A stretch of DNA of 64,000 nucleotides. Source: Aquanectria penicillioides. Taxonomy: Eukaryota; Ascomycota; Sordariomycetes; Hypocreales; Nectriaceae. Every line of letters starts with the position of its first letter. Positions within the stretch are counted from its first letter, which is position 1. Shown in pieces: positions 54,679 through 64,000 of the stretch. Both the position numbers and the translations under genes were made by a program. The DNA is taken from the NCBI GenBank assembly GCA_003415625.1, contig PYIU01000003.1:3534001-3598000 (forward strand). The letters are read 5' to 3'. The notes under the pieces were generated by a model that did not search any database, had not been told where the DNA came from, and saw only the letters and a list, made by a program, of their open reading frames with translations.

Positions 54679-56234
54679 TTACTTCTGGTTCTCAGGTCGG
54701 AGAGAGCTAGAGATTTGGTTAGCTTCAGTCGACACACACAGAGGGGGGGGGGGGGTGGGGCATCGTGGAGGGAAAAAAAAACTTACCGGACAGCCTTGCC
54801 AGCCCTCCAGATCTCAAGACCACGGATCTCCTCCATCTCGGCCTCGTACTTCTCACGGTAGTCCTTCTGGCTGTTGTACTCGAGGGATCGCTTGGTCTCA
54901 GAGCCGTCCTTGACGGAGTCGTAGAGCTGGTTGAAGACGGGCTTCAGGGCATCCTTGAAGCGGGGGGTCCAGTCAATGGCACCACGGCGGGCGGTGGTGG
55001 AGCAGGCCTCGTACATCCAGTCCATACCGTTGCCGCCAATGAGGGGGTACAAGCTCTGGGTAGCCTCCTCAACGGTCTCGTTGAAGGCCTCGCTGGGGGA
55101 GTGGCCACGCTCACGGAGAACCTCGTATTGGGCAAGGAACATACCGTGGATGCCACCCATGAGGCAGCCACGCTCACCGTAGAGGTCAGAGTAGACCTCT
55201 TTCTCGAAGGTGGTCTTGTAGAGGTAGCCGGAGCCAATGGCGACACCAAGGGCGATAGCACGCTCCTCAGCCTTGCCGGTCACGTCCTGGAAAACGGCGA
55301 AGGAGGAGTTGATACCACGGCCCTCACGGAAGAGGGATCGGACAGTTCGGCCAGAGCCCTTGGGAGCGCAAAGGATGACATCGACGTCGGTGGGAACATC
55401 GACCTTGGTGAGCTCCTTGAAGACGGGGGAGAAACCGTGGGAGAAGTAGAGGGTCTATGAGAATTTTGTCAGTCTCAAAAGCTCGGTTGAGCCATCAAAC
55501 CCGTGGGCTTGAGCTAGGGGAGACTGGTTTTGAATCTTACCTTGCCCTTGGTGATCTGGGGCTTGATGTGGGGCCAGGTCTCGGACTGGGCAGCGTCGGA
55601 GAGGAGGTTCATGACGATGGTACCCTTGGCGATGGCCTCGTCGACCTCGAACAGGTTCTTACCGGGGACCCAGCCATCCTCGATGGCGTCCTTCCAGGAC
55701 TTGCCCTCCTTACGGACACCAATGATGACGTTGAGGCCGTTGTCACGGAGGTTAAGACCCTGGCCGTGGCCCTGGGAGCCGTAGCCGATCAGGGCAAGGG
55801 TGTCGTCCTTGAAGTACTCCTGGAGGAAGAGTTAGTATAGTCTGATCTTGTGAGAAGGGAAAATGGCGGGGGGGGAGGTAGTGACTCACAAGGAGCTTCT
55901 CCTGAGGCCAGTCGGCACGCTCTGTGTTCCGGGGAAGAAACCTGTCAGTCGATTGCACATCAAGAGGGCTCGCGGGCGTGGTTTCCCCGCGAGAGGTTCT
56001 CGGACGACGCAGCTAGAACTTACCGTAGACGACCTCCTTGTCGCCAGCGAAGTCGATGGTCTTGACTCCGCGGATCTGCTGCTGGGCAGGGCCAGCGAGG
56101 ACAGGGCGGGCAACGACACCGGCACGGGCGACGTTGCGGGCAGCAGCAACGAAGGTGCGCTGCTGGACGCGGGGCGCCGCCAATTGGCGGGCCATTGAGC
56201 CGCGCAGGGTCTTGGAGAAGCTTCGCGAGGCCAT
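54679..56234 (-). CDS. ILV5: Ketol-acid reductoisomerase, mitochondrial
   Basis: Five exons on the minus strand: 56024-56234, 55890-55921, 55541-55819, 54787-55454 and 54679-54706. Introns are 102, 70, 86 and 80 bp; the product is 405 residues. A basic, Ala/Arg/Ser-rich presequence (MASRSFSKTLRGSMARQLAA) targets mitochondria. The Rossmann motif LIGYGSQGHGQGLNLRDNG binds NADPH. The metal and substrate region includes KGSGRTVRSLFREGRGIN and the C-terminal DLYGERGCLMGG and YPLIGGNGMDWMYEACSTT. It isomerises and reduces acetohydroxy acids in valine and isoleucine synthesis. Exon 2 is only 32 bp. The last exon encodes just SLRPENQK after a split Arg codon and is easily missed. Upstream TGACTCA sites suggest amino-acid-starvation control. 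All exon joins are in frame. Confidence 0.98.
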
Positions 56235-56678
56235 TTTGATGATGGATGGAGCTGAGAGGAGATGTTTCTGGGAGAGAACGGGAAAGAGAGGAGAGAGTTC
56301 TGTCGACACAGGTCAGGTCAGAGCTAAATTTTCTGGCCTCTCTCTGGGGGGGAGGGACGGGGACTGAGACTGACCGATTTCGGCCACCGCTGGAACACTG
56401 CAACTTGTGGGCCCACGCCGAACCTTCAGACGGTCTGGTCCATGGGGCGGGGAGCAACGGGAGCAAGCTGCCCGGTACCGGAAACCCGCCTCCACACTGC
56501 GGAGACGGTGCATGCGCAGGTACCCTGTACCCAGCAGCCGCGGCCGGTCGCCGGTCAACCAGCGGTGCAGCACGAGCTTGCCCTGCTTGCCTCTCCCCGT
56601 CCCCCGTCTGGAGAACGGCTGCGACAACCTAATTGCAGGGATGCATGCGGTACTGTGCTTCCGCAGCTGGCTGGGGGC

Positions 56679-56685
56679 TGACTCA
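56679..56685. promoter_or_regulatory. CPC1/GCN4-type site upstream of ILV5 (proximal)
   Basis: A perfect TGACTCA about 445 bp upstream of the ILV5 start codon. Confidence 0.5.
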
Positions 56686-56836
56686 CGCTCCCATTCCGCC
56701 GTTCCGGCCTATCAGCGCGCTCGCGAACACTCGGTGACCAATGCCCAGGACATCCTACTGTCGGCCGGTGGCCTACCAGTCTCGGCGCGTTCGTAATCAA
56801 TCCCAGCGAACGAGAGCGCGTGTCTGCAGTTGACGC

Positions 56837-56861
56837 TTTTTTTTTTTTTTTTTTTTTTTTT
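56837..56861. repeat. Poly-T homopolymer, 25 bases
   Basis: An uninterrupted T run followed by C-rich sequence; the exact length is unreliable. Confidence 0.9.
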
Positions 56862-57238
56862 GCCCCCCCCTCCCCCTCCCCCTCAGCGCACTTCGGTGCG
56901 TCCAACGTGCGTGTGTGTCTGGTCTGTCAGGGCAGCTTTTCAGGGCATCGTCACCACTGCCAACTTCACACCGCTAACGGACGCCACCCCCGGCACACAC
57001 ACGTCAACCAACGAACATGTTACATATCTGTCGGTATGTAACTTGCGTCCACCACACCGACCCGGCCATCGGCCTGTCACAGGCTGCTACCCTATACTGC
57101 ACCATCATCATCGCCTCACCCATTCCCATCCCGTCATCAACCCACTATCCGCGGCTGTTGCCCCGTGCCACCGTCGCTGTCCGTCTCAGGAATAATAGTG
57201 CCCTCATACTCTCGTAATACGCCTGTTTCTGACCTTTC

Positions 57239-57245
57239 TGACTCA
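57239..57245. promoter_or_regulatory. CPC1/GCN4-type site upstream of ILV5 (distal)
   Basis: A second TGACTCA, about 1 kb upstream of ILV5. It may equally belong to the UBC12 3' region and have no function. Confidence 0.3.
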
Positions 57246-57813
57246 CCCAAGCTCTCATATTCTACTAGTCACTCGAATCACCAAGCTAGCACGGCCCACG
57301 TTACTTTTACCCGATCTTCACCCCCCGTCACGCAAAAGTGTAGGTAATTGTCGGTGAACTCTACTAACATTGTCGCTGCTCACAAATAACGCAAAGGCAA
57401 ACAGGCATGTTCATCCTTCACCACTCTTTCATCTCCCGGCCTTCCTTCTCAACTCCTGCCGAGTATAGCGTGCCCGTATATTCCTCCCATCCTCATCCAT
57501 CAATAGGCTCAACATGGTCTTTATGTCTAGATTCTGCCATTCATCACCTTCCAGCTAGCCTCCACCTCCACTCCAACGCAATTGGAATGCTGTCGTAACG
57601 GAAGAGCAAATGCCCCTTGATCATGGACTCGTAAGACGCCGGGCGATGCTGCGAATCCTCTTTATGCTCGCCAAAATGATATCCCGCCCCCAAGCCTCAC
57701 TTCTGCATCATCCAACCAATCCCCATCTCACCATATCCTCTAGTTTTTGTTTACGAGGACGCTCCCCTCGATAAATAGCAAACTCGCCCCGAGTTCGCGC
57801 TACGTGTTTCCTC

Positions 57814-58702
57814 TCATTTGAGGACTCGATCGTACGACGTCCCCTTGACAACACCCCCGCCCATGGCGGTCCTTACGTTGCGCTTGAATCCCTCGCGATT
57901 GTTTCGCAAGTCTTCAGCAGCCTCCTTGTTCAGTGGGTCCGAGGCATTGGGCTCGAGGAAGAGAAACTACCATCCGTATTAGCCCTTGCTCTGTGACATA
58001 ACCCTGTTCCCTCCTCCATTGGTCCCCTCCCCCGCTATGACGAAATAGGAGCACGTAGAGTCGGGGGAAGATATACATATATATATATATATACACGTAT
58101 GTATGTATATCCAAGGACATAGTAATAGCAAATGGGGTGGGGTGGGGTATTGTACCTGTAAACCAACAATCACGGCATTGAGATTCAACACGGGCTTCCA
58201 GTCCTCACGCAAAATGTTCAGGCACACCTTGCCCTCCAGATCAATATTGGGGTGGTAAATCTTCTCCTGGCATAGGACCTTGGGGGGTTGTGAGGAAAGT
58301 CCTTATCGATTGCGAAGTCGAATGTGAATTTGCCCCCTCTATACATGCCCTCGTCTGGCTCGATCGTCAGGATGAAGTGGAGGATGTCGTCAGGATCGGG
58401 AACTCGGTCTTCATGGTCGAACCGAGCGAAAGCTCAGAGAGGTCTGGTTACACAAAATGTCAGCTTCCTCATCACTGTGAAAATTGAAAGCACGCTGCCG
58501 GCTTGACAGCCTCGCCAGCCCCGACCTACCCTTTTGCACGCGCAGCTGAGCCGCGGTCACCTTCTTCTTCTTGCCGCCAGCTGCTTGCCCCTCAGCATTC
58601 TCTGCCTCCTTCTGCTCCTTTTTCTGCCCGATAGTTAGCTCGCAACGTCCATTCCGCCTACGAAAAGGTGATGGCACGCACCATGGACCATATCTTCAAC
58701 AT
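57814..58702 (-). CDS. UBC12: NEDD8-conjugating enzyme Ubc12 (two apparent 1-base frameshifts)
   Basis: Four exons on the minus strand: 58682-58702, 58530-58623, 58156-58443 and 57814-57966. Introns are 58, 86 and 189 bp. The corrected product is 185 residues. The N-terminal MLKIWSM peptide is the Ubc12-specific extension that docks on the NEDD8 E1 and Dcn1. A Lys-rich linker and the UBC fold follow. The fold contains [20 protein letters not shown], the HPN motif in [10 protein letters not shown], catalytic Cys113 in [14 protein letters not shown], and [18 protein letters not shown]. It transfers NEDD8/Rub1 to cullins. Exon 3 is out of frame at two G runs of the + strand (58398-58400 and 58282-58287). 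One extra base at each restores TEFPDPDDIL and PHNPPKVLCQ. Intron 3 carries a TA microsatellite near 58074-58094. Splice sites are all intact, so this is very probably a functional gene with sequence errors. Confidence 0.95.
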
Positions 58703-59454
58703 GGTGGGAAGTGGGGGCCCAAACGTGGGCTGTGTCGGGTGCGCTCGGTGTCTGACGGAGGGGTACGCAGAAATAGGCGAGACAGGTCTCGGGGAGCTTC
58801 TCGCAGATTATCGTGTGGGAGGGGAAATAAAATCAGGGAGGAGAACACCTTGAAATGTGTTGCCGTCGGCCAAGTCGTGTGTCACGAGATGTTGGGAGCT
58901 GCGAGCACGGTCCGGAGGGCCGCTTAGTCGAAGAAGCGATGATGCTTGATAAGATAGCCGTAAGGCAGCGAAATCCTAACACACCGAAGTTTAGGCGGCA
59001 GACACAGCCTCGCGTCATCATGGAACTTGTAAGCGTAACCATGACACCGCCCCCAACCGCCTCCACTTGCCTCAAATTGACATTGATTCACAACACGTCT
59101 GCCTTGAAGCGCAGAGCGATGAAGAGAAAAAAAAGAACCATGATTCACAGTGGCGCAATGCATGCAGTTTTAAAGGTCGGAACAAGAAACTCATCAATAC
59201 AGTTTGTCATAATCCCCGATAGATGCCAAATTACACTAAGGTAATGTAGAGGTACTGTGGTTGCATCCAAATCCATTGGAAGACCTTTCAAAATACAAAT
59301 ACTCTTTTGATTTGCCATCCATTAATAGTCAAAACAGGAAAAAAAAGAAACGTTACAAAACTGAGGTATCCGATAATGAGCCAATTTATCTACTCTGACA
59401 CCCATCATACCTTGCATATCCGCCGTTTCCCAAAAAGCACGCTGAGCTGGACGT
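58703..59454. other. Intergenic: UBC12 promoter and chitin synthase 3' flank
   Basis: Both neighbours are on the minus strand. No gene is seen in these 752 bp. Confidence 0.6.
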
Positions 59455-62286
59455 TTATCGTCTGGCGAAGCAGCACATGAGACCAGTCTTGCCCAAGAAC
59501 CACAAGAAGCCGAAGAATCGGACAAGCGAAAGCACGGCAGTGGCATACAGAAGGAACTTGAAGTAGTTTGCAGTTCGGGCTGAGGCGGATTCCTAAAGGA
59601 TTTGGTTAACACAGTCAATTCACGTGTGCAGATGAGCTGAATACTTACTCCGATGTTGAAACCATCAAAGGTCTCGGTGGTGATGACAACGATGAGGAGG
59701 GCGTTGGAGAATAGCCAGGAGACGACCAGGCCAGTACGGAAGGACTTGTAACCATCCTCGACATCCGCCTTCTCGATTTCCTCCTCCTCCTTGAAAGGCG
59801 CTAGTGCTCGTCGAACGGTCTGCTCGAATTGGCTGTCGATATCCTCCTGCTCCTTCTCGATTTCCTCGACAACGACTTCGTTCTTCTCACCCTTGGTGAC
59901 GTGGGCAGAAGGAAGAGCTTCAGCCTTGTCGGATCCCTTGGTACCCCAAGAAACATCGTGCCAGTTGTTGAAGGCGTAGACCATGAGAATGTTGATGTAG
60001 GTGGACATGAGGAAGAGGTACTGGGGGAAGGAGTGGAACATGTGCCAAGGATCCAGGTAGAGGAAGGAGGCGAGGAAGTTTAGACCATAGATGGTAATGA
60101 GGGCGACGATGATGACACCGGCCGCACTGCTGCCACCAAAGAAACTGTTCACAAAGTCCGATCCGGAAGCAAGCGAAATCTGGTCTTCAATAGGAGTGTT
60201 GAAGGCCCGGACCACGAGGTAGGCAGAAAGGACCAAGATATAACCCTGGATAAGACTGAACAGACCAAACGAGGCAATGTACGTAAACTTGGAACCCTTG
60301 GGTCGGTTACCCAGCGCAAGAATGAACTGTAAGACGACAAATGCCACATAGAGGTAGGTGAGCAGTGAGTTGACAACAGGGGTGGCCTTGTCACCAAAGG
60401 GCCAGCCGTGATACTGGGTTTCGACCTTGGGGCTACCGACGAGATCCATGATGACGGTGGTGGTGAGGTAGTAAGAGCCGAGAGAGAACCAGGTGAAGAT
60501 TTGGTTGATGAAGTTGTATATGAACTGGACGTGCAAGAAGAACATGCGGATAATGTTGTGACCACTCTTGTACATGCGACCGAAGTGCATCAGAGAGTAC
60601 AGACCGGCGGCGAACGAACCGTTGAGCCAACGACGACGCTGGCTAATGAATTCGGCAGCACCTTCGGGGACATCAGTTTCACCCTTGGCGGCTTTGATGT
60701 AGGTCAAGTGCCACTTTTGACCAGCCTTGGCGACCAGCTCGAAACACAGAATACGATCTTCGGCCAAGAACATGTTCTTCTTGAAAATGTTCATACCGTC
60801 GATACCCTTCTTTCCAAGCTGCTTAGATAGGGTGTGATCACCGTGGAAGTACTGCTCCAATGGGCGGCCCATAATGGCACGGAATCGGTAGGCCGAGAAG
60901 GCACCAGGCAACACAGAGACATAGCCGAACGAACTCTCTAGAGGCTTGTCGAGAATGTTGGAGATCTTGTACTCGAAGTTCTGGACGGCAACCAGGGGGT
61001 TAAGCAGCTTTCGGCCGCCCTTACCCAACATGGCGTGAATTTCACCACAAGCACCACCAAGATCCTTGTCGTTGTAGAAACCCTCCCAAAGGGCCAACAG
61101 GGATCGAGGGCTGGGCTTGGTACCGGCATCGAGCAGAATACAGACCTCGGGGTTCAGGATACGACCAAAGGCATTGAAAAGCCAACGGTGAGAATTGATC
61201 TTCTTGGTGTTCTTCTGCTTCAAACAGAAAATGAACTGGACAGGGGGCAGGTTTTGGGGGCTGTCATCAGTGGGCCGGATAAGCTGCTGGTTGGGGGTAA
61301 CGGAAAGTTGACTGGTGTACTCAAAAATGTGAGCGACCGTTTCCTTGCCGTCGACATCCTTCTTGATAACACCATCCTGGTAAATACCAATGGTGGCGAG
61401 GAGATCGAGGACGTTCTTGTCAGCCTTGTCGATACCGTCGAAAACGAGACAGACGACAATCTTTTGCCAAGCGGGTCCACCCTTGTTCCAGAAAGTGGAC
61501 TTCTTCAGGTTGACAATGTCACGGATGTTCTGCATCACACCGTGCAGGGTTCGGGCGACCAGCACCTTGTCTTCGTTGTAATAGGTGATGGCGATGAGCA
61601 GCTCCGTGTGTCTGTTGTACATACGGGGTCGCAGATCGTAACCATTCTTGAGAGTGAAGTCGTTGGGGTCGCAAGTGGCGGCCGTGTATCGCATCTTCAT
61701 AAACTCCTCGTTGCCGCTTTCGGTATCACGGTAGCGAGGCTGAACAGCGTTCTTGATGGCCGAGGGCACGGGGTAGTCGAGACTGAGGACGGAGCCCTGA
61801 ACAAGCTTGACCTTTCGGGTTTTCGAACGGGCCAAGCCGCCACCGCCCATAGATGGCTGCTGCTGTCGCTGGACCCAGCTGTCCTCAGGGTCGAAGGCGG
61901 ATTCGGGTCGTGAATAGGGGTCAGCGCTGAACTGACCAAAGCCGCCATTGTTGTTGTTGTTGTTGTTGTTGTTGAAATCAGCGCCCTGAGGGGGCATCTG
62001 GGCTGCGTTGGGTGCATACGACTCGGTCAAACTGTAGGCGGAAACGGGGCGATCGGGGGAGTGCGGGCACCAAGTCGATCTTGGTCGTAGCCCGAGTTTA
62101 GGAGATGTCGACCGGCCTCCTCGTCGGTCTCCTGGGGAGGGAGGTGATACTTTTGGGTTGATAGTTAGAACAAGTGTCTCCGGTCAGCGTCAGGCAGCTC
62201 GAAATTGGACTCACGTTGCTGCCGGAAGGCATGTCCTGTAGCTGGTGGCCGCCACCATACTCCTGACCACGGCCATTGTACGCCAT
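59455..62286 (-). CDS. Class III chitin synthase (apparent 1-base frameshift near the N-terminus)
   Basis: Exons on the minus strand: 62215-62286, 59649-62149 and 59455-59592; introns are 65 and 56 bp. The corrected product is 903 residues. The N-terminus [20 protein letters not shown] and the following [11 protein letters not shown]...[18 protein letters not shown] are characteristic of class III enzymes (Neurospora chs-1 type). A polyAsn run comes from a GTT microsatellite at 61951-61974. The glycosyltransferase core has [18 protein letters not shown] and [10 protein letters not shown] (near residue 530). About seven membrane segments follow, ending [17 protein letters not shown]. It polymerises UDP-GlcNAc into chitin at the plasma membrane. 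Exon 2 goes out of frame at a GGGGG run (62055-62059); one more G joins the conserved head to the main frame. The final exon must be spliced at 59593-59648: reading straight through the intron gives an unrelated tail. Confidence 0.96.
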
Positions 62287-64000
62287 CGTGTCAAATTTGT
62301 TTCCCGGATCCTCTCAGAAAGAAAAAAAAAAGATCTCTTTTGGATCGAGGGGTGATGAATCGATCTGTGCGGGATGACAAGTTTTGCGGGTTTGGGCTGA
62401 CGGAAGCCTTTTTGTTGTTTTGGGGGGAGGCGGGCAGCTGAAACAGGAGAACTAAGGAAATCGAATCCAGGTCACGGGCTTGCGTCAACGGCAAATAGGA
62501 GCTACGTGAAGCGCGCACTGGTAGACGCCCGGGCAGCCTTCTTTTTTCTTGATCGTTCGCAACGCGGGGAGATGAGGCACCAGCCTCGAAAGAATGGTGA
62601 TAGTTGGGGCAAGAGAAAAAAAAAAGTAGACGATGTGAGGAGGAGGGAAGGTAGAAGAATGGATCAAAGGACAAGAATCAGGAGCGACAGGGCCGCAGGG
62701 TTTGCAGAATTGTTTTTGATGAAGGGGACGGATCTCTTTTTTTCGCTCCACGGTCCACGGACCATGGGTCATGGGCTACGGCTGCAAGAGCTGGGCTCAA
62801 GAATAGGAGACGGGGAGTGACGCGCTAAGCCTGCTGAGCCACTCCACCGTGTTTTGGGGGGGTGAGGATCCATCCCTTGTTCCACCCGCAAGTCAGACTC
62901 CAAAGAGAGAGTGAGAACAGCGGCGGTAGCCACTTGGACAACACGGCCACAACTAGGAGTGAGCGATGAGGAGGGACCCCCAGCAAGTCACACCGTATGC
63001 TGGCTGGCCAAGTTACTTTGCGCCGGGGAAAGGCAGGTTAGCGGCCCTTTCAGCGGGCTTCTAGCGGGCCTCCAGCGGGCGAATCTACGTCAGTCACCCA
63101 CCAACTGCGCAAGCTGCTTGGTTCGGCGACCCCCTTGCCCCAAGAGCAGCCGCAAAACGCCTCCTCAAAATAAGCCATCAGCCACCCAGCGGCGCCGTGG
63201 ATGGAGAAGCCCCCGGGGAATGGAGTTGCCCCCCCCTCCCCCTGCTCCTCGCATCTATTTGCCATCCCATCATCATCCATTGACCATGCAAGCCCGTACT
63301 CCATACTCCATCCAGAGAGAGAGAGAGCGACCTGCCACCACTTGCAACCGCGGGTGCTAGGTGATCTACCTGAACTGACCTCGCATCCCTCCCTTTACCC
63401 TTTCGAATTCGAGCATGCAGCACCTTGGAGCATCCTCTGGCCCCCTCGCCGATGGCGAGCTGGGCCCGGCGAGGATCCCAGCCCTAAACCCGAGTTCCTC
63501 CCCCCGCAGGGCCTGCGCGATGCGTTGTACGTAATTTCCCAGAGGCCGGGCTCTCACAGCTACGGACCGTATAGGCAGTGATCCATCATTCCTAGAGTAC
63601 CCGCTCGAGCCCTGGCGGCTTACGATCCTTTCCACCCGGCCTCAGCCGCCGAGCTTGGGAGCGCCTGGGAACGCCTCGTGGCAAGTCATAGTTTGGACGA
63701 TGGGGAACGTCCAGGGAGCCTGAGAGTGAGACCAGCCGCCTCGAGGCTCACCAGGTCAGATTTGGCTGCCGCTCTAGGCTGAGCGGCTGGGGGCCACGCC
63801 CACTTCTACAAGGTAAGGCTTGCAGTCGTAGCCAACAAGAGACAAAGAAAAGGGCACCTCGGCGCCGCCGCTTACTGCGTGGTGCTTAGGATTAAATGGC
63901 GATATTGCATGTACCAAGGTTACGGGGCGTTGGTTGCATGTATCTTCGCGTGCTCCATCCCCATCACTCACCCGACTTGTTTTCTTTTTCAATTTTTTTT
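62287..64000. other. Upstream region of chitin synthase to window end
   Basis: Leader and promoter of the chitin synthase on the minus strand, with pyrimidine-rich tracts near 62320 and 62610. A heptad array lies at 62747-62781. No gene is supported up to the window edge; a gene may begin just beyond it. Confidence 0.5.
62747..62781. repeat. Heptad array, TCCACGG x2 plus three variants
   Basis: Five consecutive 7-bp units: TCCACGG, TCCACGG, ACCATGG, GTCATGG and GCTACGG. TCCACGG is a rotation of GGTCCAC, the unit at 12399-12433. Confidence 0.85.

Larger units (their letters stand above)
56235..57813. other. Intergenic: ILV5 promoter and UBC12 3' flank
   Basis: 1.6 kb with a T25 run (56837-56861), C-rich tracts and two TGACTCA sites. 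Open frames are short and lack protein character. Confidence 0.55.

Noticed and set aside
54765..55460. 231-codon open frame antisense to ILV5
   Set aside because: Val/Gly/Glu-rich shadow of the ILV5 exon, with no independent signals.
61035..61913. 292-codon open frame antisense to chitin synthase
   Set aside because: It lies wholly within the conserved coding region of the chitin synthase; an antisense shadow from codon bias.

Overview
This window is nuclear DNA of a filamentous ascomycete. It carries short GT-AG introns (about 50-190 bp), CT-rich leaders and fungal-specific genes (stuA, a Cut12-type spindle pole body gene, a class III chitin synthase). The protein variants look like Sordariomycetes, most likely Hypocreales; I cannot name a species. 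There is no sign of plasmid, phage, CRISPR, rRNA or recognisable tRNA genes.

Layout. 0-11 kb: an esdC-like glycogen-binding-domain gene (+), a two-exon amidohydrolase (+), a cut12/snaD-like gene (-) and the APSES regulator stuA (-). 11.1-26.6 kb: a 15.5-kb stretch with no supportable gene, rich in short tandem repeats. 26.6-31.6 kb: a small REV1-type BRCT protein (+) and a propionyl-CoA-synthetase-like enzyme (-). 31.6-41.9 kb: two more gene-poor stretches flanking a small GPI-anchored, CCG-6-like wall protein (-). 41.9-62.3 kb: a dense block of PIG3-type quinone oxidoreductase (+), dienelactone hydrolase (-), RPA1 (+), PRO2 (-), DHA1-family MFS transporter (+), threonine/serine dehydratase (-), ILV5 (-), UBC12 (-) and chitin synthase III (-). 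The window ends in 1.7 kb of upstream sequence.

How genes relate. PRO2, the dehydratase and ILV5 form an amino-acid-metabolism neighbourhood. PRO2 and ILV5 each have a perfect TGACTCA (CPC1/GCN4-type) site upstream. RPA1 has an ACGCGT (MCB) element in its divergent promoter, as expected for an S-phase gene. esdC and stuA, both tied to fungal development, lie within 11 kb.

Two things stand out. First, four well-conserved genes (stuA, the BRCT gene, UBC12, chs) are broken by six single-base losses. Every one falls in a G run on the + strand, and adding one G each time restores the family sequence and a length divisible by three. Base-calling or assembly error is the likeliest cause, and these genes should not be called pseudogenes without checking. 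Second, the non-coding DNA repeatedly carries tandem repeats with a 7-bp unit (seven loci, several unrelated units), an unusual period.
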